Assembly (NCBI GenBank): GCA_946482335.1
Contig: CAMLRG010000250.1
Coordinates: 1-6,959, forward strand
Reading direction: 5' to 3'
Length of the DNA: 6,959 nt
Source of the DNA: an uncultured Duganella sp.
GTDB lineage: Bacteria > Pseudomonadota > Gammaproteobacteria > Burkholderiales > Burkholderiaceae
Under the pieces are notes generated by a model. That model was given only the letters and a program-made list of their open reading frames with translations. It had not been told where the DNA came from and did not search any database. Position 1 is the first letter of the stretch; the number at the start of each line of letters is the position of its first letter. The translations under genes were made by a program, and so were the position numbers. Below, piece by piece: positions 5,536-6,959 of this stretch.

Positions 5536-6551
5536 GCGGCCACGTCTATCCCTGGCAGCAGGGCGCCTGGCAGCAGTTGCAGCAATTGCGCCAGCGCATG
5601 CCGCACGCCATCCTGTTCCATGGCGCGGCTGGGATTGGCAAGGCCGACTTCATCGAACACGTCGCCCAGGCCTTGTTGTGCGAGAACGTGCGTGCCGATG
5701 GGCACGCTTGTGGCGAATGCCCGAGCTGCGGCTGGTTCCAGCAGCAGAGCCATCCAGACTACCGCCGTGTGCGCCCCGAAGCGATGGAAGACGAGCCCGG
5801 CGAAGGCGAAGAGGGCGAGGACAAGAAGGCCGCCAAGAAGGCGCCTTCCAAGGAAATCAAGATCGAACAGATCCGCGCCTTGGCCGATTTCATGAATATT
5901 TCGACCCACCGCCAGGGCTTGCGCGTGGTGGTGCTGTATCCGGCCGAAGCGCTGAACATGCCGGCCTCGAACGCCTTGCTGAAAACGCTGGAAGAGCCGC
6001 CCCCCGGTACCGTGTTCCTGCTGGCCTCCAATGGCCTGGACCGGGTGCTGCCGACCATCCTGTCGCGTTGCCGCAAATTCGCCATGTCGATGCCGGACCA
6101 TGGCGAGGCGCTGGCCTGGCTGAAAGAGCAGGGGGTGCCCGACGCCGACAGCTGGCTGCGCGAGCAGGGCGGTTCCCCCCTGGCCGCCGCTGTTGCCGCC
6201 GAGACGGGCAACCGTGAAGAACTGGACACTTTCCTGCAATACCTGGCACGACCGAGTGTCGAAGGGGCCTTGAAAACTGCCGATAAATTGCAAAAAGTGC
6301 CACTGAGCGCCTTGGTGTCGTGGCAACAGCGCTGGCTTTACGACCTTTTTTCGTACAAACTGGCGGGCAACATCCGTTATTATCCCCGTTACCAGCGCGA
6401 GCTGGCCGGCCTGGCGGACAAAGTCAATGTCAGCCGCCTGATGGGAGCGATCAAGGGCGCCAACGAGCGGCGCGCCACCTCCGACCATCCGCTCTCGCCG
6501 AAACTGTTTATTGAGGACATGCTTCTTGACTACACCGCTTGCTGTAGCTGA
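5532..6551 (+). CDS. holB: DNA polymerase III subunit delta'
   Basis: Delta' is a stator subunit of the clamp loader that opens the beta clamp and loads it on primed DNA. The 339-residue protein (E. coli 334) has YPW (6-8), a P-loop HGAAGIGK (30-37) more intact than in E. coli, a zinc module with Cys50, Cys60, Cys63 and Cys66, SHPDYRRV (73-80), [12 protein letters not shown] (146-157) and the SRC motif (178-180) that gives the arginine finger acting on a neighbouring ATPase subunit. The C-terminal collar domain follows from about 215. Residues about 84-107 are a highly charged Glu/Lys-rich stretch between the zinc module and the next core helix, absent from the E. coli protein as I recall it. 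It overlaps tmk by 4 bp, starts at TTG, and is followed by pilZ. Confidence 0.95.
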   Translation: MSGHVYPWQQGAWQQLQQLRQRMPHAILFHGAAGIGKADFIEHVAQALLCENVRADGHACGECPSCGWFQQQSHPDYRRVRPEAMEDEPGEGEEGEDKKAAKKAPSKEIKIEQIRALADFMNISTHRQGLRVVVLYPAEALNMPASNALLKTLEEPPPGTVFLLASNGLDRVLPTILSRCRKFAMSMPDHGEALAWLKEQGVPDADSWLREQGGSPLAAAVAAETGNREELDTFLQYLARPSVEGALKTADKLQKVPLSALVSWQQRWLYDLFSYKLAGNIRYYPRYQRELAGLADKVNVSRLMGAIKGANERRATSDHPLSPKLFIEDMLLDYTACCS

Positions 6552-6559
6552 GGAAAGGA
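6551..6559 (+). promoter_or_regulatory. Shine-Dalgarno of pilZ
   Basis: AGGAAAGGA overlaps the last base of the holB stop and lies 4 nt before the pilZ ATG at 6564, with the first AGG about 10 nt away. It is among the strongest ribosome binding sites in the window, suggesting that pilZ is translated independently and more strongly than its operon partners. Confidence 0.65.
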
Positions 6560-6563
6560 AAAA

Positions 6564-6941
6564 ATGAGTGCAAGCCCAACCGATCCAAACACTGTCCCGC
6601 TGAACCGGCCGACGGTGCTGTCGCTGGCGATCAAGGAAAAGGCGGCCCTGTACGCGGCCTATATGCCTTTCCTGAAGCACGGCGGCATGTTCGTACCGAC
6701 CCAGAAGCCGTACAAGATTGGTGACGAAATCTACCTGCTGCTGACCTTGATGGATGATCCGAACAAGTACGCGATCGCCGGCAAGGTGGTGTGGATCACG
6801 CCTGCCGGCGCCGCCAACAACAAGACCCAAGGCATCGGCGTGCACTTCCCGGACGACGAGACCGGCACCCGCACGCGCTTGCGCATCGAAGAAATCCTGG
6901 GCGCCGCGTTGCGCTCATCCCGTGCCACCCATACCCTGTAA
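6564..6941 (+). CDS. pilZ: Type IV pilus assembly protein PilZ
   Basis: This 125-residue single-domain protein closely resembles Pseudomonas PilZ (118 residues), the founding PilZ protein needed for type IV pilus assembly through contact with the PilB ATPase and, in some species, FimX. Shared landmarks are LSLAIKEKAALYAAYMPFLKHGGMFVPT (19-46), YKIGDEIYLLLTLMD (50-64), AGKVVWITPAGA (72-83), GIGVHFPD (90-97) and a C-terminal LRSSRATHTL. The c-di-GMP-binding motifs RxxxR and D/NxSxxG are missing at the expected places, with LKHGGMFV standing where the second would be, as in Pseudomonas PilZ. It is therefore expected to act as a protein-protein adaptor and not to bind c-di-GMP itself. It lies 12 bp after holB, as in Pseudomonas, and implies a type IV pilus system elsewhere in the genome. 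Confidence 0.95.
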   Translation: MSASPTDPNTVPLNRPTVLSLAIKEKAALYAAYMPFLKHGGMFVPTQKPYKIGDEIYLLLTLMDDPNKYAIAGKVVWITPAGAANNKTQGIGVHFPDDETGTRTRLRIEEILGAALRSSRATHTL

Positions 6942-6944
6942 CGC

Positions 6945-6959
6945 ATGACGAAGTTCCGC
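6945..6959 (+). CDS. Start of a further gene, possibly tatD (partial)
   Basis: An ATG 3 bp after the pilZ stop opens a frame reading MTKFR to the end of the window. In Pseudomonas and many relatives a TatD-family metal-dependent DNase follows pilZ, which is the only reason to suggest that identity; five codons cannot show it. No clear Shine-Dalgarno precedes the ATG, so the start could be coupled to pilZ or lie further downstream. Confidence 0.35.

Noticed and set aside
5226..6845. 539-residue open frame on the minus strand across tmk, holB and pilZ
   Set aside because: It lies opposite three well-recognised genes. Its translation is rich in Arg, Gln, His and Val without family motifs, and high GC at third positions commonly keeps such antisense frames open.

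Overview
The window is GC-rich, densely coding chromosomal DNA of a betaproteobacterium. Gene order and protein style point to Burkholderiales, most likely the Oxalobacteraceae (Massilia/Duganella/Janthinobacterium type); this placement is inferred from protein resemblance and synteny. Nine complete protein-coding genes and the first codons of a tenth fill it almost without gaps. No tRNA, rRNA, CRISPR array or complete insertion sequence is visible.

Layout. (1) 1-67: a short leader with two stem-loops. The second resembles a terminal hairpin of IS200/IS605-type elements or a terminator, and it could also help hide the ribosome binding site of the next gene. (2) 71-1667, plus strand: three tightly spaced genes, a classical short-chain dehydrogenase, an ElaA/YjcF-like GNAT acetyltransferase and a small exported two-cysteine protein of unknown role. 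(3) 1674-3783, minus strand: a three-gene operon read ygfZ, DUF4936 protein, NRDE/TANGO2-family protein. It converges on block 2 with only 6 bp between stop codons. (4) 3784-3927: a 144-bp divergent regulatory region with a perfect TATAAT on the minus strand upstream of ygfZ. (5) 3928-end, plus strand: mltG, tmk, holB, pilZ and the first five codons of another gene, probably tatD. This is a long-conserved proteobacterial cluster, also seen in Pseudomonas.

Function. Block 5 mixes peptidoglycan strand termination (MltG), dTTP supply (Tmk), the replicative clamp loader (HolB) and a type IV pilus assembly factor (PilZ). They are joined by 3-bp gaps, a 4-bp stop/start overlap and a short spacer, so they are almost certainly co-transcribed. 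Block 3 combines a folate-binding Fe-S cluster protein (YgfZ) with two poorly understood proteins. Block 2 has no clear shared pathway.

No new multi-gene system is evident. The points worth a second look are local: the 5' hairpin leader, an Ala/Gly-rich insertion containing a 19-bp palindrome in the NRDE protein, a charged insertion in HolB, a TTG start for holB backed by a strong Shine-Dalgarno, a perfect 10-bp inverted repeat inside the GNAT gene, and the small exported protein.
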